Shown here piece after piece: positions 6,792 to 14,968 of a stretch of 64,000 nucleotides of DNA. The notes below the pieces were generated by a model, which saw only the letters and a list, made by a program, of their open reading frames with translations, was not told the DNA's origin and did no database searches. This DNA comes from a virus. The translations under genes and the position numbers were made by a program. The stretch spans positions 1-64,000 of the IMG/VR virus record IMGVR_UViG_3300050010_000483. One strand, written 5' to 3'. Numbering within the stretch: the first letter of the stretch is position 1; each line of letters opens with the position of its first letter.

Positions 6792-9700
6792 TAAAGAAGT
6801 CCTAGATTTCAACATTGAGGCCAAGGCTCTCAAGGGGGAATTGGACGACATACAAGCCAAGATTACCCTGGCCAAGTTCCTTTATCGCAACCTGGGTATT
6901 ACCACCAATTTCTTGACGGGAATTGATCTTTACCCTGATCAAATTATCACTATTAAAGGAATGCTTCAAAGCAATTATACCTTGTGTGTTTGGGGGCGCG
7001 GCGTATCAAAATCGGTAAGTTATTCTAATACATGGGTTATTGATCAAGAAAAAGGTCTGCTACTTCTTAAAGACCTTTTCCCTAATTTAGACTTTTCAAA
7101 AGATCAAGAGGTTAATATTCCAACTAGAAAATTCTGGAACGGTTCTGGATGGCAGGCAACATCTAAACTATTTATTCAACCCAAAAAAGATTCTTTAAGA
7201 ATTAAAACCAAACGAGGCTATAGTTTAGAGGGGGCCAAAACTCATATTATAAAAGTTTGGGATAAAACTCAATGCAAAGTGGTTTGGAAAAAATATCCAG
7301 AAATTACCAAAGACGATTATATTTGTATTAATAGAAATCGTCAGAATGAATGGGGAGAAGCAACCGATGCAAATGAATCTTATTTAATTGGTTTAATATT
7401 GGGAGACGGTTGTATTTCTTCCCACAACCCCTCAACAGAAATTACTACGGCAGATGAAGAAATATCTGATTTTTGTCTAAAATATGGGGCGAATATTCAT
7501 CTTAAAAAAAATACAAGGGCATGGGATTTATATTTTCCCAAAGACATAATTGATAAATTTCTTGGAAAATATCAAGTAAAACGCGGACTTTCATATGATA
7601 AAATAATCCCTCAAACAATATTTTCTTCAAAACAAATGCTAAAGGCTTGTCTTCAAGGTTTGTTTGACACGGATGGATGCGTTACTTCGTCGCAGTTGAC
7701 TGTGGAATATTGTTCCACCTCCATTGAAATGGCAAGACAGGTTCATTTCGCCCTTTTAACTTTTGGAATTGTTTCCCATTTAATGGAATATAAAATCCCA
7801 TCACCATTTGGCCATGCATGGAAAGTTATCATTACTGGTCAAGATTGCCGAATATTTTCGGAACAAATTGGTTTTCGTCTCTCACGAAAACAGAATATTT
7901 TAAATCAGCATCTTTTAAATGGCAATTATAATACCAACATAGATGTTATCCCAGGTCTTAAAGAATACTGCCAACGAGAAATTAAGTCTAAGGCTCGTCT
8001 TCCAAAAATCTTATCTGATGAATGGCGTAACAAAATTCGCCGTAAAGACAATCAACTAAATCTAACTTATGATACTTTAGACTCTTATTTAGAGTTCTTC
8101 GTTCGGGCTGGTATCACAGGAGAACATATAGAAAATCTTAAATCTATTAAAAACGAACATTTCTTTTTTGATCAGGTAGAATCAATTGAAGATATTGGTG
8201 GTCGGGATTGTTTGGATTTTAATATTCCAGATGGAGAAATGTATTGGTCAAATGGTTTTATCTCTCATAATACCTGGACGGCGGCAGTCTATTGCATCTT
8301 GCAGATGATCTTCTTTCCCAAGTCGTCTATATTAATTGCTGGCCCCACCTTCCGTACAGCCCGTTTCATTTTTAACCATATTGAAAAGATTGTCAATCAA
8401 CCTGAAGCTCAGATGTTGGCCGCCGCTTTTAATGTTGATTTTAAGGTACGTCGTAATGACGAGTTCCGTTGGAGTATCAATGGTGGGGAAATTGTGGCCA
8501 TTCCCCTAAACGGCGAAAAGATTCGTGGTTTCCGCGCCAACGTACTTCTGATTGACGAGTTTCTTTTGATGTCTGAGGATTTGGTGGAAAAAGTCTTAAT
8601 TCCTTATCTTGTATCACCCACTTCGGCTGAGGTTAAACGTCGTAAGCAAATTCGTGACAAGGAAAGTGACTTGATTCAGAGGGGAATCATCACCGAAACG
8701 GAACGCACCAAATTTACTGGCAATGCCAAACTAATAGCCCTGTCATCAGCCAGTTATACCTGTGAATATTTGTACAAAAAGTACGACGATTACGTAAAAA
8801 AAATTTACAGCCCCGACTTGCCTGACGAAGGGGCCAAGTACTTTGTATCACAGTTATCCTGGGATGCCATTCCAGAGGATCGTATGGATAAAAGTATCAT
8901 TGAAATGGCCCAGACTAACGAGTCTAATATGGCCACTTTCAAACGAGAATACTGTGCCCAATTTTTGGACGGCTCCGACAGTTACTTTTCCATGCAAAAA
9001 ATGATTGCATGTACTGTGCCAGATGGGGAAAAACCCACATTACTTGTGCGTGGTAAACGGGATAAAAAATACATTTTGGCCATTGACCCCGACTTTTCAA
9101 ACTCACCAACGGGTGACGATTTTGCCATGTGCGTAGTGGAATTGGATGATAACGGCAAAGGGGGAACCGTGGCTCATACTTATGCCGAATCAGGAAAAGA
9201 CTTGAAAGATCACATTCGTTATTTGCATTATATCCTGACCAACTTCGGCATTGATATGATTATTATTGACTATGCTGGTTATCAATTTATTGAAGCTGCC
9301 AATGAGAGTCAATTGTTCCGTGATGCCAATATGAATTTGAGTATTTTTGATTTTACTTCTGAGAAAGACGGGGAAGAATACAATGAAGAATTGCGCAAGG
9401 CCCGCAATTCATACAACAAGCAGATTGGACGCATAGTTTTCAATCAATACTTCACGAGCGACTTTATTCGCAAGGCCAACGAATGGTTGCAGGGATGTTT
9501 TGATTACAAACGTCTTTGGTTCGGCGGCAGTATCAAGGGATGTCCAGAAGTGTTTAATGAGATTGCTTCTTTGCCAATTGATTTCAAACAAGTTTTTGCA
9601 AACAAAGATTTGGACGATAAAAATGAAACCCCCATGGGTTATATGATTGATCGTCAGGAAATTTTATGCAAACAAACAAAATATCAGTGTGCCTCCATTG

Positions 9701-9894
9701 AAGTAAAGACTTCCCAGCGCGGAGTTCAGAGTTTTGATCTTCCCCTGGTGATGAAACGGGATAATACGGCAAGTAGAATGCGACGAGATAGTTATACCGC
9801 ATGTATGTTGGCAGCTTGGTGTATGAAGTCATATAACGATATCATGGCCTTCCAACCCACGAGTTTAGAAACATTTGAACCCATGATGATTTGA
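6766..9894 (+). CDS. terL: Terminase large subunit precursor interrupted by an intein
   Basis: The 1042-residue precursor contains a 420-residue intein (83-502), leaving a 622-residue terminase, close to T4 gp17. Splicing rebuilds the Walker A motif GRGVSK-T (residues 77-82 joined to T503). Walker B is VLLIDEF (D597, E598). The C-terminal RNase H-like nuclease shows its acidic residues in AIDPDFS (D774), IIIDYAG (D835) and RRDSYTA (D1008). The enzyme would pump DNA into proheads through the portal and cut the concatemer. The P-loop has Ser rather than Gly before the catalytic Lys. The start is set by a strong ribosome-binding site within the preceding HNH gene. Confidence 0.95.
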   Translation: MWHSPTKYSKEVLDFNIEAKALKGELDDIQAKITLAKFLYRNLGITTNFLTGIDLYPDQIITIKGMLQSNYTLCVWGRGVSKSVSYSNTWVIDQEKGLLLLKDLFPNLDFSKDQEVNIPTRKFWNGSGWQATSKLFIQPKKDSLRIKTKRGYSLEGAKTHIIKVWDKTQCKVVWKKYPEITKDDYICINRNRQNEWGEATDANESYLIGLILGDGCISSHNPSTEITTADEEISDFCLKYGANIHLKKNTRAWDLYFPKDIIDKFLGKYQVKRGLSYDKIIPQTIFSSKQMLKACLQGLFDTDGCVTSSQLTVEYCSTSIEMARQVHFALLTFGIVSHLMEYKIPSPFGHAWKVIITGQDCRIFSEQIGFRLSRKQNILNQHLLNGNYNTNIDVIPGLKEYCQREIKSKARLPKILSDEWRNKIRRKDNQLNLTYDTLDSYLEFFVRAGITGEHIENLKSIKNEHFFFDQVESIEDIGGRDCLDFNIPDGEMYWSNGFISHNTWTAAVYCILQMIFFPKSSILIAGPTFRTARFIFNHIEKIVNQPEAQMLAAAFNVDFKVRRNDEFRWSINGGEIVAIPLNGEKIRGFRANVLLIDEFLLMSEDLVEKVLIPYLVSPTSAEVKRRKQIRDKESDLIQRGIITETERTKFTGNAKLIALSSASYTCEYLYKKYDDYVKKIYSPDLPDEGAKYFVSQLSWDAIPEDRMDKSIIEMAQTNESNMATFKREYCAQFLDGSDSYFSMQKMIACTVPDGEKPTLLVRGKRDKKYILAIDPDFSNSPTGDDFAMCVVELDDNGKGGTVAHTYAESGKDLKDHIRYLHYILTNFGIDMIIIDYAGYQFIEAANESQLFRDANMNLSIFDFTSEKDGEEYNEELRKARNSYNKQIGRIVFNQYFTSDFIRKANEWLQGCFDYKRLWFGGSIKGCPEVFNEIASLPIDFKQVFANKDLDDKNETPMGYMIDRQEILCKQTKYQCASIEVKTSQRGVQSFDLPLVMKRDNTASRMRRDSYTACMLAAWCMKSYNDIMAFQPTSLETFEPMMI
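7012..8271 (+). other. Intein with LAGLIDADG endonuclease domain (in TerL)
   Basis: The in-frame insertion encodes 420 residues. It starts at Ser1 (SVSYSNTWVI) immediately after the P-loop Lys and ends DGEMYWSNGFISHN before Thr+1. Two LAGLIDADG motifs are visible (LIGLILGDG, Asp at precursor residue 214; LQGLFDTDG, Asp 303). Block F (DFNIPDGEMYW) is clear. Block B reads GAKTH, so the usual Thr of T-x-x-H is replaced by Ala. Ser1 and Thr+1 are permitted but less common splice residues. Precise splicing would restore GRGVSKT, so the terminase depends on it. Confidence 0.92.
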
Positions 9895-9899
9895 AATGA

Positions 9900-9906
9900 G
9901 TGTAAT
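9900..9906 (+). promoter_or_regulatory. GTGTAAT promoter-like element before the collagen-like gene
   Basis: GTGTAAT sits 14 bases before ATG 9921, in the 26-base gap after terL. It is followed by ACAAATATAGG, which may supply a weak ribosome-binding site. Confidence 0.55.
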
Positions 9907-9920
9907 ACAAATATAGGTTT

Positions 9921-12164
9921 ATGGACAGCAGCATACGCATCAGACAACTTAATCAGGCCGATCTATCTGGATTTATTGGGGGAGTCATTAATCCCATCCT
10001 TCAGAGCAACGGTATAGGGTTCAGTGGAAAGACTCTCTCTCCAACTGGGTCGGGGTCTTTTGCGCTTGGGTCTCCATTATTGCCTTTCAGCCAGGTTGCC
10101 ACAAACAGTCTATTTCTTCCATCTGGCAGTGGTATTTTCTTTGGCCCAAATGTTTTTTTGACTTCAACCGTCAGTGGTAATACAGCATACCTTAACATCA
10201 ATGGTTATCTCATTTCATCTACGGCCCAGGGATTATCAATTATCGGCCCACAGGGACCAGTGGGAGCAACAGGACCAGTGGGGGCAACGGGACGCAGCAT
10301 TACAGGAGCATACGCCCTTAACGGCAATATGGTCCTGCAATACTCGGATGCCACGCAAAGCAATCCAATTTCACTTCCGTCAGGTGCCACGGGAGTAATG
10401 GGACCAACAGGAGCTTCACTATCCCGTTTTAATCAAAGCGGCAATTATGTTCAGCCCGTGTTTTCAAATGGAACGAGCGGAACATTCATTCTTTTAGCAA
10501 GCGGGGCGCAGGGACAACAGGGCGTGGCTGGGGGTATTTTTATTGATTGTAGTCAGATTACTGGCGTGATGGAGCATCAAATTGCCCCCGCCATTGACAT
10601 TTATAACGTCAATCCCAGTACAAACATAAATCCTGATTTAAATTTCATCAAAGGCATGAGATATACCATTGGTCAAAGTGGTTTAAATCTCAGTACCGTC
10701 ACTGTTTCTGGAACACCTTATAATACCAATTTCTTTATTGATGAATATGGTACGACTGGTTATCTTCGTTTTACTGTTTGGGGTATTGCTGTTCCAGATT
10801 CCACATATACGGGTCGGGTTGTCTATCCAGAAGTAAGTTTTAATCCAATAAACTATATTGATGATAGTTCTGTTTTGCAGAATATTGTTGAAGACCCATA
10901 CAAACGTTCGATTTCATTCAATATCTCTTTGGGGGCCAGTTCGGCATACTATTATGGTTTTGCCCGATATAATCTTAATGGCCAACTTTTTGGGACTAAC
11001 GGAGAACAAACCTATGGTGGTGTGGTTCTTGGTAATTTATATTGTGATTACTTTGGTCCAGTGGGTCCAGCAGGACCAGCAGGAACAATGGGTGTTCCTG
11101 GCCCACAAGGAGACATTGGACCAGCGGGTAACGGAGGAAACCCTGGGGTTGGCATCACAGGAGCCACTAGTAATGGGTCGCAAATGCAATTGTTTTACTC
11201 TGATGGTTCGACCAGTCCTTTATTGACATTACCAATGGGTGGTGCAGTGGGGCCAATGGGTCCTACGGGTCCGATGGGACTTACTGGACCACAAGGTCCA
11301 AATGGTGTGGCGGGTCAGGCTGGCGCGCCAGGTTTTGCAGATACATATGTATGTTATTTTGCCACTAATACCATTAATGCCACATCGGGTATTTCCCCAT
11401 CACTAAACAAAATGTCTAATGGTAGCAGTACATGGACATATTGTACTGGAAATCAAATGTATTTTCAAGGTGGGGACGCCATTCAATTTCAACATAATGA
11501 TCTCATTGGTAAGGCTTATTCTCCCTGGCAAAGTGTTATTATTGCGGATAATGACTATCCTGGTGCAAGATATTTTTATTCCTTTGTTGAATCTTTTAAT
11601 GCAACCGCTGGAAGTATAAGTTTACTTGTACAAAACACTCCTTATGCTCCCGTGGGATTAAATGGTTCTTATATGTATTGGAATCAATTTAACAGTATTG
11701 CCATGAACTTGGGTGGTCTTGGTTCTCCTGGACCCGCTGGTCCCATTGGCCCACAAGGAATACAGGGTCCAGCCAGTAATCCAAACCCAATATTTACCAT
11801 GAGTCCCTCTATCAATGTAAGCTCTCAAACCTCAAATACCGTAAATATTAATGGTAATACCTACAGTGCCTGGGTGCTTACTTTTAACAATTATGGCAAT
11901 ACGGTTAATTTTTTGTCTGCTGATTTTGCCGTTGGTGAAACAGTGCAACTCAATATAACTAACAATTCATCATATTCCAATACGGAATATCCTTTGATGG
12001 CTTGGACTATTGACGGAAATCCTGGAATTCATTTTCCCTATGGTGTGTCTGCGCCCGCACCAGAACCAAATACAACATCAATCTACACATTTGTAAGATA
12101 CCCAAACGATCCTATCGACGATTCTCCACGAATTTATTGTACATATACTTTGAATTATTCATAA
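9921..12164 (+). CDS. Collagen-like fibre protein, 747 aa
   Basis: The protein alternates globular beta-rich segments with at least five collagen-like Gly-X-Y stretches (for example GPQGPVGATGPVGATG near residue 110, GPVGPAGPAGTMGVPG near 380, GPMGPTGPMGLTGPQG near 440, GPAGPIGPQGIQGPA near 600). Such repeats form trimeric stalks in phage fibres. The N-terminus (RIRQLNQADLSGFI) matches that of the fibre protein encoded at 23486 (RLKQINNPELSGYI), suggesting a shared attachment point on the virion. It lies between terminase and portal, inside the head module, so it may decorate the head or neck rather than the tail tip. The receptor or ligand is unknown. Confidence 0.8.
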   Translation: MDSSIRIRQLNQADLSGFIGGVINPILQSNGIGFSGKTLSPTGSGSFALGSPLLPFSQVATNSLFLPSGSGIFFGPNVFLTSTVSGNTAYLNINGYLISSTAQGLSIIGPQGPVGATGPVGATGRSITGAYALNGNMVLQYSDATQSNPISLPSGATGVMGPTGASLSRFNQSGNYVQPVFSNGTSGTFILLASGAQGQQGVAGGIFIDCSQITGVMEHQIAPAIDIYNVNPSTNINPDLNFIKGMRYTIGQSGLNLSTVTVSGTPYNTNFFIDEYGTTGYLRFTVWGIAVPDSTYTGRVVYPEVSFNPINYIDDSSVLQNIVEDPYKRSISFNISLGASSAYYYGFARYNLNGQLFGTNGEQTYGGVVLGNLYCDYFGPVGPAGPAGTMGVPGPQGDIGPAGNGGNPGVGITGATSNGSQMQLFYSDGSTSPLLTLPMGGAVGPMGPTGPMGLTGPQGPNGVAGQAGAPGFADTYVCYFATNTINATSGISPSLNKMSNGSSTWTYCTGNQMYFQGGDAIQFQHNDLIGKAYSPWQSVIIADNDYPGARYFYSFVESFNATAGSISLLVQNTPYAPVGLNGSYMYWNQFNSIAMNLGGLGSPGPAGPIGPQGIQGPASNPNPIFTMSPSINVSSQTSNTVNINGNTYSAWVLTFNNYGNTVNFLSADFAVGETVQLNITNNSSYSNTEYPLMAWTIDGNPGIHFPYGVSAPAPEPNTTSIYTFVRYPNDPIDDSPRIYCTYTLNYS

Positions 12165-12174
12165 TAGGTAGATT

Positions 12175-14226
12175 ATGGCACGCAAAAAACTAACAATCGC
12201 CAAGGGTGATGATGGTCAAGGAAACTTGACAAATCTCAAACCAACTAAAAAAGTTGAAAAGATGGAATTAACCCAACCATACATGGAATCAATCGCCAGT
12301 GACTTTCAAGGCGACCAACATAACCATGACACACGCCGCAATGTGGCGGGTATCATCGAACGCACGAATCGCTTTGCCAACATTGACAATGGACTTGTGC
12401 CTTTTCGTTATTCAAGCTCGATTTATGGGGCCAACCGTTCTTCAATTGATGTTCGTGATGCCGTAGTTTTGTGTCAGAAGTGTTATTACAATTTTGCGTT
12501 GTTCCGAAATGTCATTGATTTGATGACGGAATTCTCGGTTGGACGTTTAATTTTGCGCGGGGGTAGTCAACAATCCAGGGATTTTTTCCATGCTTTATGG
12601 AGAAAAATTAACATGGAAGATTTTCAAGAAAGATGGTATCGGGAGTATTATCGCTCAGGAAACGTATTTACCTATCGTTTCGATGCGATCATCAAGCCTG
12701 CTGATGTTCAAAAGATCATCCAAGCCTTCGCCGCCGAAAATAATTATGACGCTGGACAACAAAAAGCAGCCAGTTACATTGCCGAGGACACTATTGTCAT
12801 TAAACCCGACAAGTTGACCATTGAACCCTTTTCCATTCCCGCCCGTTATCTCATTTTGAACCCTGCCGATATTCAAATGATGTCAACCTTGAATTTTGCA
12901 TATGGCATCTACTTCAAAATATTAACCGATTATGAAATAGCTCGTCTTCGTAATCCCGTCACTGAGGAAGACATCGCCGTCTTCAAAGACTTGCCAGATC
13001 AAGTTCAAAAACAGATCAAAACAGGTAGTCGGGTGGTTGCCATTCCATTGGACCCAACGAAGGTATCCATGGTCTTTTATAAAAAGCAAGACTATGAACC
13101 TTTCGCCGTACCAATGGGTTATCCCGTTTTGGAAGATATTGATGCAAAAGCAGAAATGAAGAAAATTGACATGGCCGTCGCACGAACCATGCAACAAATC
13201 ATTCTTTTAGTGACCAGTGGTACTGAACCTGTAAAGGGCGGCGTTAATCAGAAGTATGTTGATTCTTTGCGTAAACTATTTGCCAATCAATCAGTCGGGC
13301 GCGTTCTTATTGCTGATTATACCACGAAGGCTGAATTCAAAGTTCCAGCAATTGCCGAATTGCTTGACCCAAAGAAATACGAAATTATCAATGATGATAT
13401 TAACATTGGTTTGAACAACGTTTTTGCTGGTGGGGATAAATTTGCCAACCAACAACAGAAGGTTGAACTATTTATCGCCCGTTTGGAACGGGGCCGCCGA
13501 TCTTTCATCAACAACTTTTTATTGCCAGAAATGCGTCGGATTGCCAAGTCATTGAATTTCAAAAACTATCCCGAAATTACCTACGAAGACATAAAACTCA
13601 AGGATGACTCAACCATGAACAGGATTTATGGTCGTTTGATTGAAGTCGGAGTGCTGACTCCCGAGCAAGGATTCAAGGCCCTCACCAATGGTATTCTTCC
13701 CGACCCCACACTGATGCAACAAGAGCAGGAAGATTATAAAACAGATCGGGATAATGGTTTATATGTGCCGCTGGTAGGCGGGGCTGGTGTGGGAGCGGGT
13801 TCAACGGATGACCCTGGAAGTCCAGGAGGGGCAACGGGTCCACAATCAGTGCCTAAAACTGTTGGCCCAATCGGAAGCAAAGCCTCGATTGACGAAACAA
13901 AATTCAGTATGGTCAAAGTACGTGATTATTTGGCGCTTGCTCAAGACCTTGATAAAGCTGTCATGGAACACTTGCGTAAAACTCATGGAATTAAAGCCAA
14001 ACGTCTGACGAAACTTCAACGAGAAGTTGCAGATAGTATGGTCGAATTAATTATTGCAAACGAAACTCCTGATAAGTGGATTGAAACATCTGCTAGTTAC
14101 GTGGAATCGCCCGAAGACAAGAATCACAAGCGAGTGTTGGAAGTAAACAAAATTGCCACAATCCATCAACTCGACAACTTCTTGGCTGGTATTCTACTTG
14201 CCAGCAAAATAGAAGCAAATGGGTAA
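12175..14226 (+). CDS. Portal protein
   Basis: The 683-residue protein follows the terminase and precedes the protease and capsid genes, the usual portal position. The central part has portal-like features: a long helical segment (FRNVIDLMTEFSVGRLIL), then WREYYRSGNVFTYRFD-type wing sequence and a helical stem/crown region (about 330-500). An extra C-terminal part begins with a Gly/Pro-rich linker (GGAGVGAGSTDDPGSPGG) and ends in a charged helical domain (about 575-683), beyond the usual portal core. The portal forms the dodecameric DNA channel at one capsid vertex and is the docking site of the terminase. The last 8 bases overlap the next gene. Family identity is inferred from pattern and context. 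Confidence 0.8.
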   Translation: MARKKLTIAKGDDGQGNLTNLKPTKKVEKMELTQPYMESIASDFQGDQHNHDTRRNVAGIIERTNRFANIDNGLVPFRYSSSIYGANRSSIDVRDAVVLCQKCYYNFALFRNVIDLMTEFSVGRLILRGGSQQSRDFFHALWRKINMEDFQERWYREYYRSGNVFTYRFDAIIKPADVQKIIQAFAAENNYDAGQQKAASYIAEDTIVIKPDKLTIEPFSIPARYLILNPADIQMMSTLNFAYGIYFKILTDYEIARLRNPVTEEDIAVFKDLPDQVQKQIKTGSRVVAIPLDPTKVSMVFYKKQDYEPFAVPMGYPVLEDIDAKAEMKKIDMAVARTMQQIILLVTSGTEPVKGGVNQKYVDSLRKLFANQSVGRVLIADYTTKAEFKVPAIAELLDPKKYEIINDDINIGLNNVFAGGDKFANQQQKVELFIARLERGRRSFINNFLLPEMRRIAKSLNFKNYPEITYEDIKLKDDSTMNRIYGRLIEVGVLTPEQGFKALTNGILPDPTLMQQEQEDYKTDRDNGLYVPLVGGAGVGAGSTDDPGSPGGATGPQSVPKTVGPIGSKASIDETKFSMVKVRDYLALAQDLDKAVMEHLRKTHGIKAKRLTKLQREVADSMVELIIANETPDKWIETSASYVESPEDKNHKRVLEVNKIATIHQLDNFLAGILLASKIEANG

Positions 14227-14965
14227 TCAATTTAGTTTTTATCAGTATGACGGTCTTGTACCTGGTGCTACAACGATAACGCCCTTTGCTTATACGGGGG
14301 CAAATGGAAATCGTGTAGTTGTTTGGAGCGGGGCGGTCACTCCTGTTACGGCCCCCTACTACAATAGTTTCATTGGTTATTATATCACGCCTTCTCTATT
14401 GGAAGGTGGAGTGGCTGGTTTTCTTTGGGAATTATTTAATGATTCTTCCACATATCCTTCAACTTTTAAGGCAAAAATTAGTGGAGAAGCAAATTCCAGT
14501 AATCTTCATCAAGTTTCTTTTAATAATAATATCTATGGATTTTTGTATCCTCTGCTTAAAGAATCAGGACAAATGGGTATTAATCTATCAGGGGAAGTAA
14601 AACAAGATAACAATCAGAGTCCATTTGCCTTTTCATATTCGGGCATTATTCCTTCTGGAACGAAAGACTTCCCCGTTAATGCAGTTAATTATTCTGGTCA
14701 AACCATCTCTGGAGCGAAGGATTTTTTTGCTATTGGAAACTTTATCTCGGGATCAATTATAAGCAACAATAATGATCGTCCCGTTTATGTCATAAACTTT
14801 TCAGGCAGCATAAATCATAATAATCGTGATGTTGGAGACATGAGTTGTAATTTTAATTCGGTTTCTTATTCACTTTATGTGGTGAACGCTATTATAATCA
14901 GTACAGGAGACACTACAAATATGAACACTCAATTTTCAACTGTTAAATACGAATATCATCCTTAA
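14219..14965 (+). CDS. Structural protein of unknown function, 248 aa
   Basis: Not recognised. The protein is Gly/Ser/Asn-rich with alternating hydrophobic residues, typical of beta-rich virion proteins, and has no signal peptide. The central part has three similar short segments built around S-G (INLSGEVKQDNN, VNYSGQTISGAK, INFSGSINHNNRD), which may be strands of a repeated beta fold. Its ATG overlaps the portal stop (8-base overlap), so the two are translationally coupled and it is probably a head or neck component. Confidence 0.65.
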   Translation: MGNQFSFYQYDGLVPGATTITPFAYTGANGNRVVVWSGAVTPVTAPYYNSFIGYYITPSLLEGGVAGFLWELFNDSSTYPSTFKAKISGEANSSNLHQVSFNNNIYGFLYPLLKESGQMGINLSGEVKQDNNQSPFAFSYSGIIPSGTKDFPVNAVNYSGQTISGAKDFFAIGNFISGSIISNNNDRPVYVINFSGSINHNNRDVGDMSCNFNSVSYSLYVVNAIIISTGDTTNMNTQFSTVKYEYHP

Positions 14966-14968
14966 TTT

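Noticed and set aside
7012-7020. GTAAGT directly after the TerL P-loop, resembling a eukaryotic 5' splice site
   Set aside because: The insert is a continuous open frame with clear intein motifs at both ends, so protein splicing explains it.
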